Positions 9,502 to 18,217 of a stretch of 64,000 nucleotides of DNA are shown piece by piece (the first letter of the stretch is position 1; each line of letters opens with the position of its first letter). The position numbers were made by a program, and so were the translations under genes. Origin of the DNA: CAYFKJ01 sp964343605 (GTDB lineage: Bacteria; Pseudomonadota; Alphaproteobacteria; UBA2966); NCBI GenBank assembly GCA_964343605.1, contig CAYFKJ010000002.1:248001-312000 (forward strand). Reading direction: 5' to 3'. The notes under the pieces were generated by a model that saw nothing but the letters and a program-made list of their open reading frames with translations, had not been told where the DNA came from and made no database searches.

Positions 9502-10932
9502 ATGAGCGATTCCCCGGACGAGCCGATCCAATTCTATGCGGCTCGGGTCAAGATTTACCCTAAGGCGATCCAGGGCTACTTCCGCCGGCTCAAATGGCTG
9601 GCGTTGTGGCTGACGCTGGGCGCCTATTACATCGGTCCCTGGCTGCGTTGGGACCGGGGCGAGGGCGCGCCCGGCCAGGCGCTCCTGATCGACATGCCGG
9701 CGCGCAAGGCCTACTTCTTCTTCATCGAGATTTGGGCCCAGGAGGTGTACTACCTCACCGGCATCCTCATCATTGCGGCGATCGCCCTGTTTTTCGCCAC
9801 CGCCGTCGCGGGCCGGGTGTGGTGCGGCTATGCCTGTCCGCAAACCGTGTGGACCGATCTCTACATGTGGGTCGAACGCAAGATCGAGGGCGACCGGGCG
9901 GCCCGCATGCGCCTCGACCAAGGCCCGCTGACCCTCGGTAAAATCTTCAAGAAAGTATCCAAGCACGCCGCCTGGCTGCTGATTGCGTTGGCCACCGGCG
10001 GCGCCTGGGTATTCTATTTCAACGATGCGCCGACGTTGCTGGTGGAACTGCTGCTGGGGCAGGGCTCCTTCACCGTCTACGCTTTCATCCTGGGCTTTAC
10101 CGCATCGACCTATTTGCTGGCGGGTTGGGCGCGTGAACAGGTCTGCACCTATATGTGCCCCTACGCCCGTTTCCAGGGTGCGATGATTGACGATGACAGT
10201 CTAATCGTCAGTTACGACACCCGGCGCGGCGAACCGCGCGGCGCCTATCGAAAGGGCGATCCCTGGGAGGGGCGCGGGCACTGCGTGAGTTGCAAGCAGT
10301 GCGTCGTTGTCTGCCCCACAGGCATCGACATCCGCGACGGCCAGCAGCTCGAATGCATCGGCTGCGGCTTGTGCGCCGACGCCTGCGACGGCGTGATGGA
10401 CAAGCTCGGCCTGCCGCACGGCTTGATCCGCTTCGACACCCTGCGCAGCCTAAACGCCCCGGCAGATAGTGAGAAACCCAAGTACCACTTCCTGCGGCCG
10501 CGGACGATCGTCTACTCGCTGATCATGGTGATCGTCAGCATGGCGATGACGGCCGCCCTGGTGTTCCGGGCAGAAACCTCCATCAACGTATTGCGCGACC
10601 GCAATCCGCTGTACGTGAAGCTATCCGACGGCGCCATCCGCAACGGCTACACCTTCAAGGTGCTCAACATGGTCCGCGAACCGAAATCCTTCCGCTTGTC
10701 GCTGGCCGGGCTCCAAAATGCGGAAATGACGGTGGTCGGCCGCGCCAAGGAACCTGTGCGCAGCATCGACCTCGCCGTCAGGGCCGACACCGTGGGCACC
10801 TACCGGGTTTTTGTTCGAGCCCCCGAAAACGCCGTTGAGGCCGGTTCGCAAGCCTTGCGCTTCGTTCTGGTTGACCTAGCGTCGGGTCGGGCGATGGAGC
10901 ACGAAACGACCTTCAGGGGACCCGAGAAATGA
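9502..10932 (+). CDS. ccoG: cytochrome c oxidase accessory protein CcoG (FixG/RdxA)
   Basis: Polytopic membrane protein of 476 residues with about five membrane helices, a NosR/FixG-type CGYACPQTVWTDLYMW motif near 113-128, and two ferredoxin-like cysteine clusters (CVSCKQCVVVCPTGIDIRDG and CIGCGLCADACDGVMDKLG) around residues 262-305. A C-terminal immunoglobulin-like periplasmic domain follows the last helix. In other species CcoG reduces Cu(II) to Cu(I) for CuB insertion into cbb3 oxidase. It begins 102 bases after ccoP and overlaps ccoH by four bases. Confidence 0.95.
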   Translation: MSDSPDEPIQFYAARVKIYPKAIQGYFRRLKWLALWLTLGAYYIGPWLRWDRGEGAPGQALLIDMPARKAYFFFIEIWAQEVYYLTGILIIAAIALFFATAVAGRVWCGYACPQTVWTDLYMWVERKIEGDRAARMRLDQGPLTLGKIFKKVSKHAAWLLIALATGGAWVFYFNDAPTLLVELLLGQGSFTVYAFILGFTASTYLLAGWAREQVCTYMCPYARFQGAMIDDDSLIVSYDTRRGEPRGAYRKGDPWEGRGHCVSCKQCVVVCPTGIDIRDGQQLECIGCGLCADACDGVMDKLGLPHGLIRFDTLRSLNAPADSEKPKYHFLRPRTIVYSLIMVIVSMAMTAALVFRAETSINVLRDRNPLYVKLSDGAIRNGYTFKVLNMVREPKSFRLSLAGLQNAEMTVVGRAKEPVRSIDLAVRADTVGTYRVFVRAPENAVEAGSQALRFVLVDLASGRAMEHETTFRGPEK

Positions 10933-11408
10933 CCCGGACGCCGTGGCACAAAATGCATAAAGGCGCCTGGCCGCTTTGGTGGCTGGCGGCGTTCTTCGGC
11001 ATCATCTTCATCGCCAATATCATACTGGTGTTCCTGGCGACCGATTCGTGGACGGGCCTGGAGACAGAGGACGCTTACGAAAAAGGCCGGCTTTACAATG
11101 ACAAGCTGGCGGCGGCAGAGGCGCAAAAACAGTTGGGCTGGATTGCCGATCTGACCCTGACCGGCAACCGCTTGGAGCTCGATCTTCTGTCCAAGGAAAG
11201 TGAGCCCGTGGGCAGCGCCGAAGTGGTTGTACAAATACGCCGGCCGACCCACGAGGGCCACGACTTCGCCGTGAAGATGGCCGAACAACAACCCGGGCGG
11301 TACATCGCCAATCTGGAGTTTCCCCTGGCGGGTCAGTGGGAGGCGGAACTGACCGCGCGCCGCGAAGGCGCCGTCTTCCGACTGAAGCAGCGCTTCACCG
11401 TGAAGTGA
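10929..11408 (+). CDS. ccoH: FixH/CcoH family protein
   Basis: 159-residue protein with one N-terminal membrane helix (~15-37, WPLWWLAAFFGIIFIANIIL) followed by a periplasmic beta-rich domain. The D-A-Y-E-K-G-R-x-Y-N segment after the helix is typical of FixH. CcoH is needed for stable assembly of cbb3 oxidase. It overlaps ccoG by four bases (ATGA) and ends one base before ccoI, so the three genes are translated as a block. Confidence 0.93.
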   Translation: MTRTPWHKMHKGAWPLWWLAAFFGIIFIANIILVFLATDSWTGLETEDAYEKGRLYNDKLAAAEAQKQLGWIADLTLTGNRLELDLLSKESEPVGSAEVVVQIRRPTHEGHDFAVKMAEQQPGRYIANLEFPLAGQWEAELTARREGAVFRLKQRFTVK

Positions 11409-11409
11409 C

Positions 11410-13788
11410 GTGGATAAGGTCAGCGCCAACGCCTGCGATCACTGCGGTCTGCCGCTCATCCCCGGGGCGATAACGGCCAACGCCGGCGGACGCTTTTGCT
11501 GTCCAGGCTGCTCGATGGCCCATGACCTCGTGGCGGGCATGGGGCTGGAGAAGTACTACAACACCCGGCAACTCGATGCTGCCGTGAGGCCTTTGAAACC
11601 CGACGACAGCCAGGCCGATCTCGATTTCTCACTGCACGTGATCACCGAAGGCGACGGCGCCGAGCAACGGTCGGAAATGTCATTGGTGATCGAGGGATAC
11701 CAGTGTGCGGCCTGCGGCTGGCTGATCGAACAGGTGCTGTCCCGCGATGATCGCGTCAGCGCCGCCCGCGTAAATATGACGACCCAGCGCCTGCGGCTGA
11801 GCTGGCAGGGATCTCCGGAACTCGCCGGCAGCATCGTGGAGCCGGTGTTGAAACTCGGATATCGCCTGTTCCCCTACGATGCTGAATTGGTGGAACAAAG
11901 CCGCGCCGCCCGCGACCGTGAACTCCTGAAGGCCATGGCCGTCGCCGGCTTTGCTGCGGCCAACGTCATGCTGTTGTCCGTTTCCGTTTGGGCGGGTTAC
12001 ACCCAAGGCATGGGCCCGGCGACACGGGACCTCATGCACTGGATCTCCGCGCTCATCGCCTTGCCCGCCATCGTGTATGCAGGCCGGCCCTTCTTCCGCT
12101 CCGGACTGTCGGTCCTGGCCAGAGGCCGGGTCAATATGGATGTGCCGATTTCGCTGGCCGTTGTGATCACCGCCGCGATGAGCCTGTATCTGACGGCGAC
12201 CGGCGCGACATACGCCTATTTCGATTCCGCCATAGGCTTGCTGTTCTTCCTGCTGATCGGCCGCTATCTCGATCAGTGCGCACGCAGCCGGGCGCGGTCC
12301 TCGGCGGCCCATCTCCTGGCGCTGTCGACCCGGACGGTGACGGTGCTTGAGTCGGGAGGCGGCCGCCGCAACCTGCGTCCGGAAGAGGTCGCACCCGGCA
12401 TGATCGTCATCGTCGCGGCAGGTGAGCGTATCGGCGTCGACGGCGAGGTCGTGCGCGGACAAAGCGAGATCGACCAGAGCCTTCTCACCGGCGAAAGCCT
12501 GCCGGTTGCCGTCTCCCCGGGAAGCGGCGTCAGCGCCGGCACCCTCAACATAGGCCAGCCCCTGGAAATCAAGGCGACGGCGACGGGCGAAGCGACGGCG
12601 CTGGCCGAAATTGTCCGACTGATGGAGCAGGCCGAGCACGGCAAGGCGGCTTACGTCGACTTGGCCGAGCGGGTCGCCCGGCTTTACGCTCCTGTCGTCC
12701 ACGTCATGGGCGCGGCCACCTTCCTCGGCTGGATGATCCTCGGTGCGGGTTGGGAGCTGGCGCTGCTGAATGGCGTCGCCGTCCTCATCATCACCTGTCC
12801 CTGCGCCTTGGCGCTGGCCGTGCCTGCGGTTCAGGTGGCGGCGGCATCGCGTCTGATGCGCCGGGGGGTGTTGTTGAAGACGGCCACCGCCCTGGAGCGC
12901 CTGGCGCGGGCCGACACAATCGTGTTCGACAAAACCGGGACCCTGACGGAAGGCCGCCCGGTACTCGTGAACGAACCGTCCGGGGAAGATTTGAGCGTCG
13001 CCGCCGCGCTGGCGGCAAACAGTCGCCATCCCTTGGCCAGGGCGGTCGTCAAAGCCGCCGGCGAGCAGGTTCGCGATGTCGTGCAGGTGTCGGGATTGAC
13101 GGAAGTACCGGGTGCGGGGCTGTCGGCCGCTTCCGGCGGGATCGAGATACGCCTCGGCAGCCGCTCGTTTTGCGGGGCTGAAGACGCGAGTGAACCCGAG
13201 GGACCGGAAATGTGGCTTCGCATCGGTGACGATGCGCCGGTTCAGTTTGCCTTCGCCGACGAGCTCCGTACCGATGCGGTTGAAGTTGTCCAAGCGTTGA
13301 CCGCGAAAGGATACGACATCCGGATTCTCTCCGGTGACCGGCCCGAAACGGTCGCCCGCGTCGCCGGCGAACTGGGCGTGGCGAGTTATCAAGGGGGGGC
13401 GAGCCCCGCCGAAAAGCACCGGGTCCTGCGTCAGCTGGCTGACGAGGGGCGGCAAGTGTTGATGGTGGGAGACGGCCTGAATGATGCGCCGTCCCTGGCG
13501 GCGGCATTCGTCTCGCTGTCACCCTCCAGCGCCGCCGACATCAGCCAAACGGCCTCCGATGCGGTGTTTCAGGGCGGTCGGCTGGCGCCGGTGCTCGAGA
13601 CCCTGGATACGGCCCGGCGGGCCAAGCGGATTATCGCCCAGAACTTGGGTTTTTCCTTCGCCTACAATGTGGTTACCATTCCCTTTGCCGTCGCCGGGAT
13701 GGTGACGCCGCTGTTTGCCGCCATCGCCATGTCGACGTCTTCCATTGTCGTCATGGTCAATGCCTTGCGGCTTGGCGTGAGGCGCTAG
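11410..13788 (+). CDS. ccoI: copper-translocating P-type ATPase CcoI (FixI)
   Basis: P1B-type ATPase of 792 residues from GTG 11410. The N-terminus has the CcoI-type cysteine clusters CDHCGLPL and CCPGC, then an HMA-like domain with CAACGW near residue 98. The membrane domain carries the CPC copper site (TCPCALAL), the phosphorylation motif DKTGTLTEGR, an SRHPLA motif of the nucleotide domain, and GDGLNDAPSL near the end. It exports Cu(I) for the cbb3 assembly line, separately from copper detoxification. It lies between ccoH and ccoS, the normal ccoGHIS order. Confidence 0.96.
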   Translation: MDKVSANACDHCGLPLIPGAITANAGGRFCCPGCSMAHDLVAGMGLEKYYNTRQLDAAVRPLKPDDSQADLDFSLHVITEGDGAEQRSEMSLVIEGYQCAACGWLIEQVLSRDDRVSAARVNMTTQRLRLSWQGSPELAGSIVEPVLKLGYRLFPYDAELVEQSRAARDRELLKAMAVAGFAAANVMLLSVSVWAGYTQGMGPATRDLMHWISALIALPAIVYAGRPFFRSGLSVLARGRVNMDVPISLAVVITAAMSLYLTATGATYAYFDSAIGLLFFLLIGRYLDQCARSRARSSAAHLLALSTRTVTVLESGGGRRNLRPEEVAPGMIVIVAAGERIGVDGEVVRGQSEIDQSLLTGESLPVAVSPGSGVSAGTLNIGQPLEIKATATGEATALAEIVRLMEQAEHGKAAYVDLAERVARLYAPVVHVMGAATFLGWMILGAGWELALLNGVAVLIITCPCALALAVPAVQVAAASRLMRRGVLLKTATALERLARADTIVFDKTGTLTEGRPVLVNEPSGEDLSVAAALAANSRHPLARAVVKAAGEQVRDVVQVSGLTEVPGAGLSAASGGIEIRLGSRSFCGAEDASEPEGPEMWLRIGDDAPVQFAFADELRTDAVEVVQALTAKGYDIRILSGDRPETVARVAGELGVASYQGGASPAEKHRVLRQLADEGRQVLMVGDGLNDAPSLAAAFVSLSPSSAADISQTASDAVFQGGRLAPVLETLDTARRAKRIIAQNLGFSFAYNVVTIPFAVAGMVTPLFAAIAMSTSSIVVMVNALRLGVRR

Positions 13789-13796
13789 GAACACCG

Positions 13797-13952
13797 ATGG
13801 AGAACCTGATCATCCTCGTGGCCATCGCCCTCTGCCTGGGGGGAGGGGGACTCATGCTCTTTTTCTGGGCGTTGAAGCGCAACCAGTTCGAGGACATGGA
13901 AGGTGCCGCCCACCGCATCCTTTTCGACGACGACGACAAGCCGGGGGATTGA
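13797..13952 (+). CDS. ccoS: cbb3-type oxidase assembly protein CcoS
   Basis: Small gene of 51 codons plus stop, eight bases after ccoI. It has one membrane helix (LIILVAIALCLGGGGLMLFF), then WALKRNQFEDMEGAAHRILF and an acidic end (DDDDKPGD). The N-Q-F-D/E-D-M/L-E-G-x-A-x-R-I-L-F-D pattern is diagnostic for CcoS, which is needed for cofactor insertion into cbb3 oxidase. It closes the cco cluster; no terminator follows. Confidence 0.94.
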   Translation: MENLIILVAIALCLGGGGLMLFFWALKRNQFEDMEGAAHRILFDDDDKPGD

Positions 13953-13976
13953 CCGGTGCGCTCCGATGCATGGGCG

Positions 13977-14006
13977 TTGACCCAATTGGAGCGTTCTTAA
14001 TATGAT
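13977..14006 (+). promoter_or_regulatory. sigma-70-type promoter for the DUF2189 gene
   Basis: TTGACC (13977-13982) and TATGAT (14001-14006, 5 of 6 consensus bases) are 18 bases apart and about 50 bases before the downstream ATG. This gives the gene a promoter independent of the cco cluster. Confidence 0.55.
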
Positions 14007-14053
14007 GTCTGGAATTGTTTAAGTTGTAAGAGAACCGGTTGACGGGGGTACTC

Positions 14054-14845
14054 ATGACGACAGTGACAGGCGGCGCGGAAGAGCATAAGGCCATCACCTA
14101 CGACGACCCCTGGAACTGGTTGGCGGCGGGATGGAAGGACATCACGCGGGCACCGGTGCTCAGCCTGAGCTACGGCGCGCTCTTTACCCTGATCAGCTTC
14201 GGCATTTCCTTCGGCCTCATCAAAGCCGGTATGCATTTCCTCATCCTGCCCCTGGCAGCCGGCTTCATGCTGGTCGGTCCGATGTTGGCCATCGGTCTTT
14301 ATGAAACCAGCCGGCGGCTGGAAAAAGGCGAGAGCGTCAATCTCGGGGTCGTGCTGGGCGAGTGCAAGGTCTGCCTGCCGCGTATCGGCTGGATGGGCGC
14401 GGGTCTCATGCTTTTCCTGTTCGCCTGGATGCAGATTGCGGCATTGCTGTTCATGCTGTTCTTCGGCGGTGCCGACTACCCGGCGGAACCAGAATTGCTG
14501 GTCACGGCCCTATTTTACACACCGCGCGGCATCGGCTTTCTGATGACCGGCACCGCCATCGGCGCCGTGCTGGCTTTCGTCGTCTTTTCCATCAGTGCCG
14601 TTTCGATCCCGCTGCTGATGGAGCGCGACATCGACATCGTCCGCGCCGCCTATGTCAGCATGCGGGTAGTGCGCGCGAACATCCGCCCGATGCTTCTCTG
14701 GGGTGTTTTAATTGCGCTGTTCACGGCGGCCGGCCTGGCGACGCTGTTCATCGGCCTGATCGTCACCTTCCCGCTGATCGGCCACGCAACCTGGCACGCA
14801 TACCGGGACTTGGTCGACGCAGAAAAAATCGGCGAGCCGCTCTGA
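14054..14845 (+). CDS. DUF2189 family integral membrane protein
   Basis: 263 residues from ATG 14054, which has GACGGGGG before it; an in-frame TTG lies at 14039. It opens with D-D-P-W-N-W-L-A-A-G-W-K-D, then about six hydrophobic helices, including the family segment LPLAAGFMLVGPMLAIGLYE after the first hairpin and a conserved R-R-L-E-K-G-E loop. DUF2189 proteins are of unknown biochemical function; in several proteobacteria they sit near terminal oxidase genes, as here after ccoS, but no link to the oxidase is shown. Its stop is four bases from the typA stop on the other strand. Confidence 0.85.
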   Translation: MTTVTGGAEEHKAITYDDPWNWLAAGWKDITRAPVLSLSYGALFTLISFGISFGLIKAGMHFLILPLAAGFMLVGPMLAIGLYETSRRLEKGESVNLGVVLGECKVCLPRIGWMGAGLMLFLFAWMQIAALLFMLFFGGADYPAEPELLVTALFYTPRGIGFLMTGTAIGAVLAFVVFSISAVSIPLLMERDIDIVRAAYVSMRVVRANIRPMLLWGVLIALFTAAGLATLFIGLIVTFPLIGHATWHAYRDLVDAEKIGEPL

Positions 14846-14849
14846 TAAA

Positions 14850-16679
14850 CTAACCGGCGGCCCGCGAGGCGCGTTTGCGCTCGTGTGGCAGCAACAGTCG
14901 TTTGCGCAGGCGGATGGAGCGGGGCGTCACTTCCACCAGTTCATCGTCCTCGATGTAGGTCAGCGCGGCTTCCAGCGCCAAACGGCGGGGCGGGCTGAGG
15001 CGCACCGCGTCGTCCTTGCCTGCGGCGCGGATGTTGGTGAGCTGCTTGGCCTTCAGCGGATTGACGTCGAGATCGCCGGTGCGCGAATTTTCGCCGATGA
15101 TCATGCCCTGGTAGACGGCCGCGCCCGGATCGATGAACAACTGCCCGCGTTCCTCAAGGTTCCATAGCGCGTACGGCACGGCCGCTCCCTCCGAAGTGGA
15201 GATCAGCACGCCGTTCTGCCGCCGCGGCACGTCGCCGCGCGACGGCGCGTAATCGTGGAAGACGCGGTTCATCACGCCGGTACCGCGGGTGTCGGTGAGA
15301 AATTCCGGGTGGTAGCCGATCAGGCCGCGTGTCGGAGCGTGGAACACCATGCGCGTCTTGCCGCCGCCCGAGGGGCGCATGTCGAGCAATTCCGCCCGCC
15401 GCAACCCGAGCTTCTCCATCACGACGCCGGAAAACTCGTCGTCGACGTCGATCATCACCTCCTCGATGGGTTCCAGTCGCTGGCCGGTCGCAGGATCGGT
15501 CTTGATGACCACGCGCGGGCGGCTGATGGAGACCTCGTAGCCTTCGCGCCGCATGGTCTCGATCAGTACGCCGAGCTGCAATTCGCCGCGGCCGCCCACT
15601 TCGTAGGCGTCGCTTTCCTCGGTGTCGGTCACGCGGATGGCGACGTTGCCCTCGGCCTCGCGCATCAGGCGTTCGCGTAGCATGCGCGAGGTCACCTTGC
15701 TGCCTTCCTTGCCGGCCAAGGGTGAATCGTTGACCGAAAAAGTCATCGCCAGCGTTGGCGGGTCGATGGGCTGGGCGGGCAGGGCATCCGAAACACCTTC
15801 GGCGCACAGGGTATGCGCCACTGTGGCCTTGGCCAGGCCGGCAATGGCGACGATGTCGCCGGGGCCGGCCTCATCGACCGGTACGCGCTCGATACCCTGG
15901 AAGGACAGCAGCTTGCTGATGCGCGCCTCGTCGATGGTGGTACCGTCAATATCAATGGCGCGGATCATGTCGTTGCGCCGGATGACGCCTTGCTGGATGC
16001 GTCCCGTCAGCACCCGGCCGAGGAAATCGTCGCGCTCCAGCGTCGTCGCCAACATGGCGAACGGCTTGGCGGCTTCTGCAGCCGGATCGGCAAAGGGGAC
16101 AGGTACGTGTTTCACGATCAATTCGAACAGCGGCGTCAGGTTTTCGCGGTCCCCCTCCGGATCGGCCGACGCCCAACCCTCCTTGGCGGAGGCGAACAGC
16201 GTCGGAAAGTCGAGTTGCTCCTCGCTGGCGTCAAGCGCTACGAAGAGATCGAACACCTCGTCGTGGACCTCGTGATGGCGGGCGTCCGGCCGGTCGGCCT
16301 TGTTGACCACGACGATGGGCTTGAGACCCAGGCCCAACGCCTTGGAAGTGACGAATTTGGTCTGCGGCATGGGGCCTTCGGCCGCGTCCACCAGGATGAC
16401 GACGCCGTCGACCATCGATAGGATGCGTTCGACCTCGCCGCCGAAGTCGGCGTGGCCCGGCGTGTCGACGATATTGATGCGGACGTCGTTCCAGGTCACC
16501 GAGGTGCACTTGGACAGGATGGTAATGCCGCGCTCGCGCTCCAGGTCGTTGGAATCCATGACGCGTTCGGCCACGCGCTGGTTGTCGCGGAAGGTGCCGG
16601 ACTGGCGCAGCAACTGATCGACCATCGTGGTTTTGCCATGATCGACGTGCGCGATGATCGCGATATTTCGGAGTTCCAT
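14850..16679 (-). CDS. typA: ribosome-associated GTPase TypA/BipA
   Basis: 609-residue translational GTPase. The G1 P-loop AHVDHGKTT lies near residue 10, the RGITI switch near 50, G3 DTPGHADF near 73-80 and G4 NKADRPDAR near 127. EF-G-like domains and the TypA-specific C-terminal domain follow, ending in a lysine/arginine-rich tail (LRKRLLLPHERKR). It binds the ribosome and supports ribosome assembly and stress adaptation. It is a single gene on the minus strand, starting at ATG 16677-16679, with the Rrf2 gene 89 bases upstream. Confidence 0.97.
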   Translation of the reverse strand: MELRNIAIIAHVDHGKTTMVDQLLRQSGTFRDNQRVAERVMDSNDLERERGITILSKCTSVTWNDVRINIVDTPGHADFGGEVERILSMVDGVVILVDAAEGPMPQTKFVTSKALGLGLKPIVVVNKADRPDARHHEVHDEVFDLFVALDASEEQLDFPTLFASAKEGWASADPEGDRENLTPLFELIVKHVPVPFADPAAEAAKPFAMLATTLERDDFLGRVLTGRIQQGVIRRNDMIRAIDIDGTTIDEARISKLLSFQGIERVPVDEAGPGDIVAIAGLAKATVAHTLCAEGVSDALPAQPIDPPTLAMTFSVNDSPLAGKEGSKVTSRMLRERLMREAEGNVAIRVTDTEESDAYEVGGRGELQLGVLIETMRREGYEVSISRPRVVIKTDPATGQRLEPIEEVMIDVDDEFSGVVMEKLGLRRAELLDMRPSGGGKTRMVFHAPTRGLIGYHPEFLTDTRGTGVMNRVFHDYAPSRGDVPRRQNGVLISTSEGAAVPYALWNLEERGQLFIDPGAAVYQGMIIGENSRTGDLDVNPLKAKQLTNIRAAGKDDAVRLSPPRRLALEAALTYIEDDELVEVTPRSIRLRKRLLLPHERKRASRAAG

Positions 16680-16768
16680 AATTCTTTCCAGGGGTTCAGA
16701 GCGCGTGCGTCATGCCGCGCGCGAGGGCGCTTTATATAGTGCTTCGGGGGACGCGCGCAAGGGGCGTG

Positions 16769-17242
16769 CTACGTCAGCGGTTCCAGGTCCTGCAGCGGTT
16801 CATGGGTGGCGGCATCGCTGTGCCGGTTGGCATTCTCACGCTTGGCGGCGTGGCGCAGCAGGGTAGTCAGCGTGATGGACTGCAGCGTGGCGCGGGTCAG
16901 GTCTTCGATCTCGTCGCCGACGGATTGCAGGGCGCGGCCGATGCCGGTTTCGACGCCGGCTTCGTCGACCTCGAATTCGGAGGCCAGGTTGTCCTCGAAC
17001 AGCGAGACCACATCATAGAGCGTCAGGCGATTGGGGTTGGCGCTAAAGCGGTAGCCGCCGCCGGCGCCGCGCACGGACTGGATCAGCCCGGCTCTCACCA
17101 ACTGGCGCATGACTTTGGCGAGGTGATGTACGGAAATGTCGTACTTGGCGGCGATTTCGCCCGTGGCGAGCTGGGCCGCCGGGTCCTTGGCCAGTTCCAA
17201 GACGGCGTACAGCGCGAACATTGTCGATTTTTGTATCTTCAT
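16769..17242 (-). CDS. Rrf2-family transcriptional regulator, cysteine-free
   Basis: 157 residues with the Rrf2 winged helix: MKIQKSTMFALYAVLELA, then I-A-A-K-Y-D-I-S-V-H-H-L-A-K-V-M-R-Q-L in the recognition region and SVRGAGGGYRFS in the wing. The three cysteines that hold a cluster in IscR/NsrR-type members are absent; no cysteine occurs anywhere in the protein, so Fe-S sensing is unlikely and a small ligand is more plausible. It is the last gene of the minus-strand run korA-korB-ferritin-GNAT-Rrf2 beside the benzoyl-CoA genes. The benzoate repressor BadM of R. palustris belongs to this family, so a BadM-like role is a reasonable inference. Confidence 0.9.
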   Translation of the reverse strand: MKIQKSTMFALYAVLELAKDPAAQLATGEIAAKYDISVHHLAKVMRQLVRAGLIQSVRGAGGGYRFSANPNRLTLYDVVSLFEDNLASEFEVDEAGVETGIGRALQSVGDEIEDLTRATLQSITLTTLLRHAAKRENANRHSDAATHEPLQDLEPLT

Positions 17243-17263
17243 CGCCCCCGCTCCTACCGTTTG

Positions 17264-17746
17264 CTACTCGTCCAGCCGCATCTCGAGCTGGACATAGGGG
17301 CCCGCCGTCATGCCGAGACTGCGGAAGAAGGACAGGTTCAGGGTGTCGCGCCTTGAGACGCTGGTGCGCACGCTGGTGACGCCGCTTTCCCGGAAGCGCG
17401 CGAAGATGTCCTGAACCAGCCGGCTGCCGACGCGGTGTTCGCGGAAGTCCTCGGAAACACCCAGCGCGAAGACCCAGCCGCAGGGCGGCGAGCCGAACTC
17501 CCAGGCGCGGATCTCGCCGACCACAAAGCCCGCCGGCTCATTGTCGACGTCGGCGACCAGTAGAAAACGTTGGCCGCTTTCGTCGCCGACGTAGCCGTCG
17601 AAGATATCGCGCCAGTAGTCGGGCTTGGCGAGGCCGCTGGTCTGGGAATCCAGCTCGACGACGGCATCGTAATCGCCCACCGCCGCGGGCCGGACGAGAA
17701 TATCGACCGTCGAGGTTGCCTCGGGGCTGGTGTCCGTTTCCGACAT
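17264..17746 (-). CDS. GNAT-family N-acetyltransferase
   Basis: 160 residues with the GNAT fold: an N-terminal beta strand (ILVRPAAVGDYDAVVEL), a central WVFALGVSEDFREHRVGSRL block that is the acetyl-CoA pyrophosphate loop (R-x-x-R/H-V-G-S), and a C-terminal SFFRSLGM motif. Substrate cannot be told from sequence. It lies 21 bases upstream of the Rrf2 gene in the same operon. R. palustris encodes a GNAT enzyme, BadL, next to its Rrf2 regulator BadM in the benzoate cluster, so a role in making or removing a regulatory aromatic ligand is possible, but this is inference. Confidence 0.87.
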   Translation of the reverse strand: MSETDTSPEATSTVDILVRPAAVGDYDAVVELDSQTSGLAKPDYWRDIFDGYVGDESGQRFLLVADVDNEPAGFVVGEIRAWEFGSPPCGWVFALGVSEDFREHRVGSRLVQDIFARFRESGVTSVRTSVSRRDTLNLSFFRSLGMTAGPYVQLEMRLDE

Positions 17747-17797
17747 GGCGGGGATTTTACCCTCCTTCGCGCGGCCCGCAACCGTGCAGAGTATTTT

Positions 17798-18208
17798 CTA
17801 CTCCGGCACGACCGCCGTTGCTTCCAGTTCGATCTTGCCGGGATTGTCGAGAAGGTCGACGACGAAGATCATGCTCATGGCGGGAAAATGCTTGCCCATG
17901 TGCTTCTTCCAGATGGCGCCGAGCTCCTTGCGCGCCGCCATGTAGGCCGGCTTGTCGCAGCAATAGGCGGTCATGCGGCAGATGTGTTCGGGCTTGCCGC
18001 CGGCCTCGGCCAGCACCGTCAGGATGTTGTCGAGCGCCTGGTCGAACTGCGGCGCGATGTCCTCGGAATGGAAGACCTGCTGCGCGTCCCAGCCGACCTG
18101 GCCGGCGACAAAGACGATGCGGCCCGGCTTGGCGGCGATACCGTTGGCGTAGCCGATCGGCGGCGCCCAGCCTTCGGGGAGAAGCGTTTCGAGATGATCT
18201 GTCGACAT
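17798..18208 (-). CDS. RidA/YjgF/UK114 family protein
   Basis: 136 residues of the Rid fold (IVFVAGQVGWDAQ early, a central IAPQFDQALDNILTVLAEAGG helix region, and GKIELEATAVV at the end). RidA members with enamine/imine deaminase activity use an arginine in a P-A-R-(S/T) motif; here the corresponding segment reads FPAMSMIFV, with methionine in place of arginine, so deaminase activity of the classical type is doubtful. It lies 9 bases after the ferritin-like gene and 51 bases before the GNAT gene in the Kor operon. Its job here is unknown. Confidence 0.87.
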   Translation of the reverse strand: MSTDHLETLLPEGWAPPIGYANGIAAKPGRIVFVAGQVGWDAQQVFHSEDIAPQFDQALDNILTVLAEAGGKPEHICRMTAYCCDKPAYMAARKELGAIWKKHMGKHFPAMSMIFVVDLLDNPGKIELEATAVVPE

Positions 18209-18217
18209 AACGGGTTC

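Noticed and set aside
11680..13455. 591-codon minus-strand frame opposite ccoI
   Set aside because: It lies wholly inside a well-supported P-type ATPase gene; composition is low-complexity antisense of a high-GC gene with no recognisable motif.
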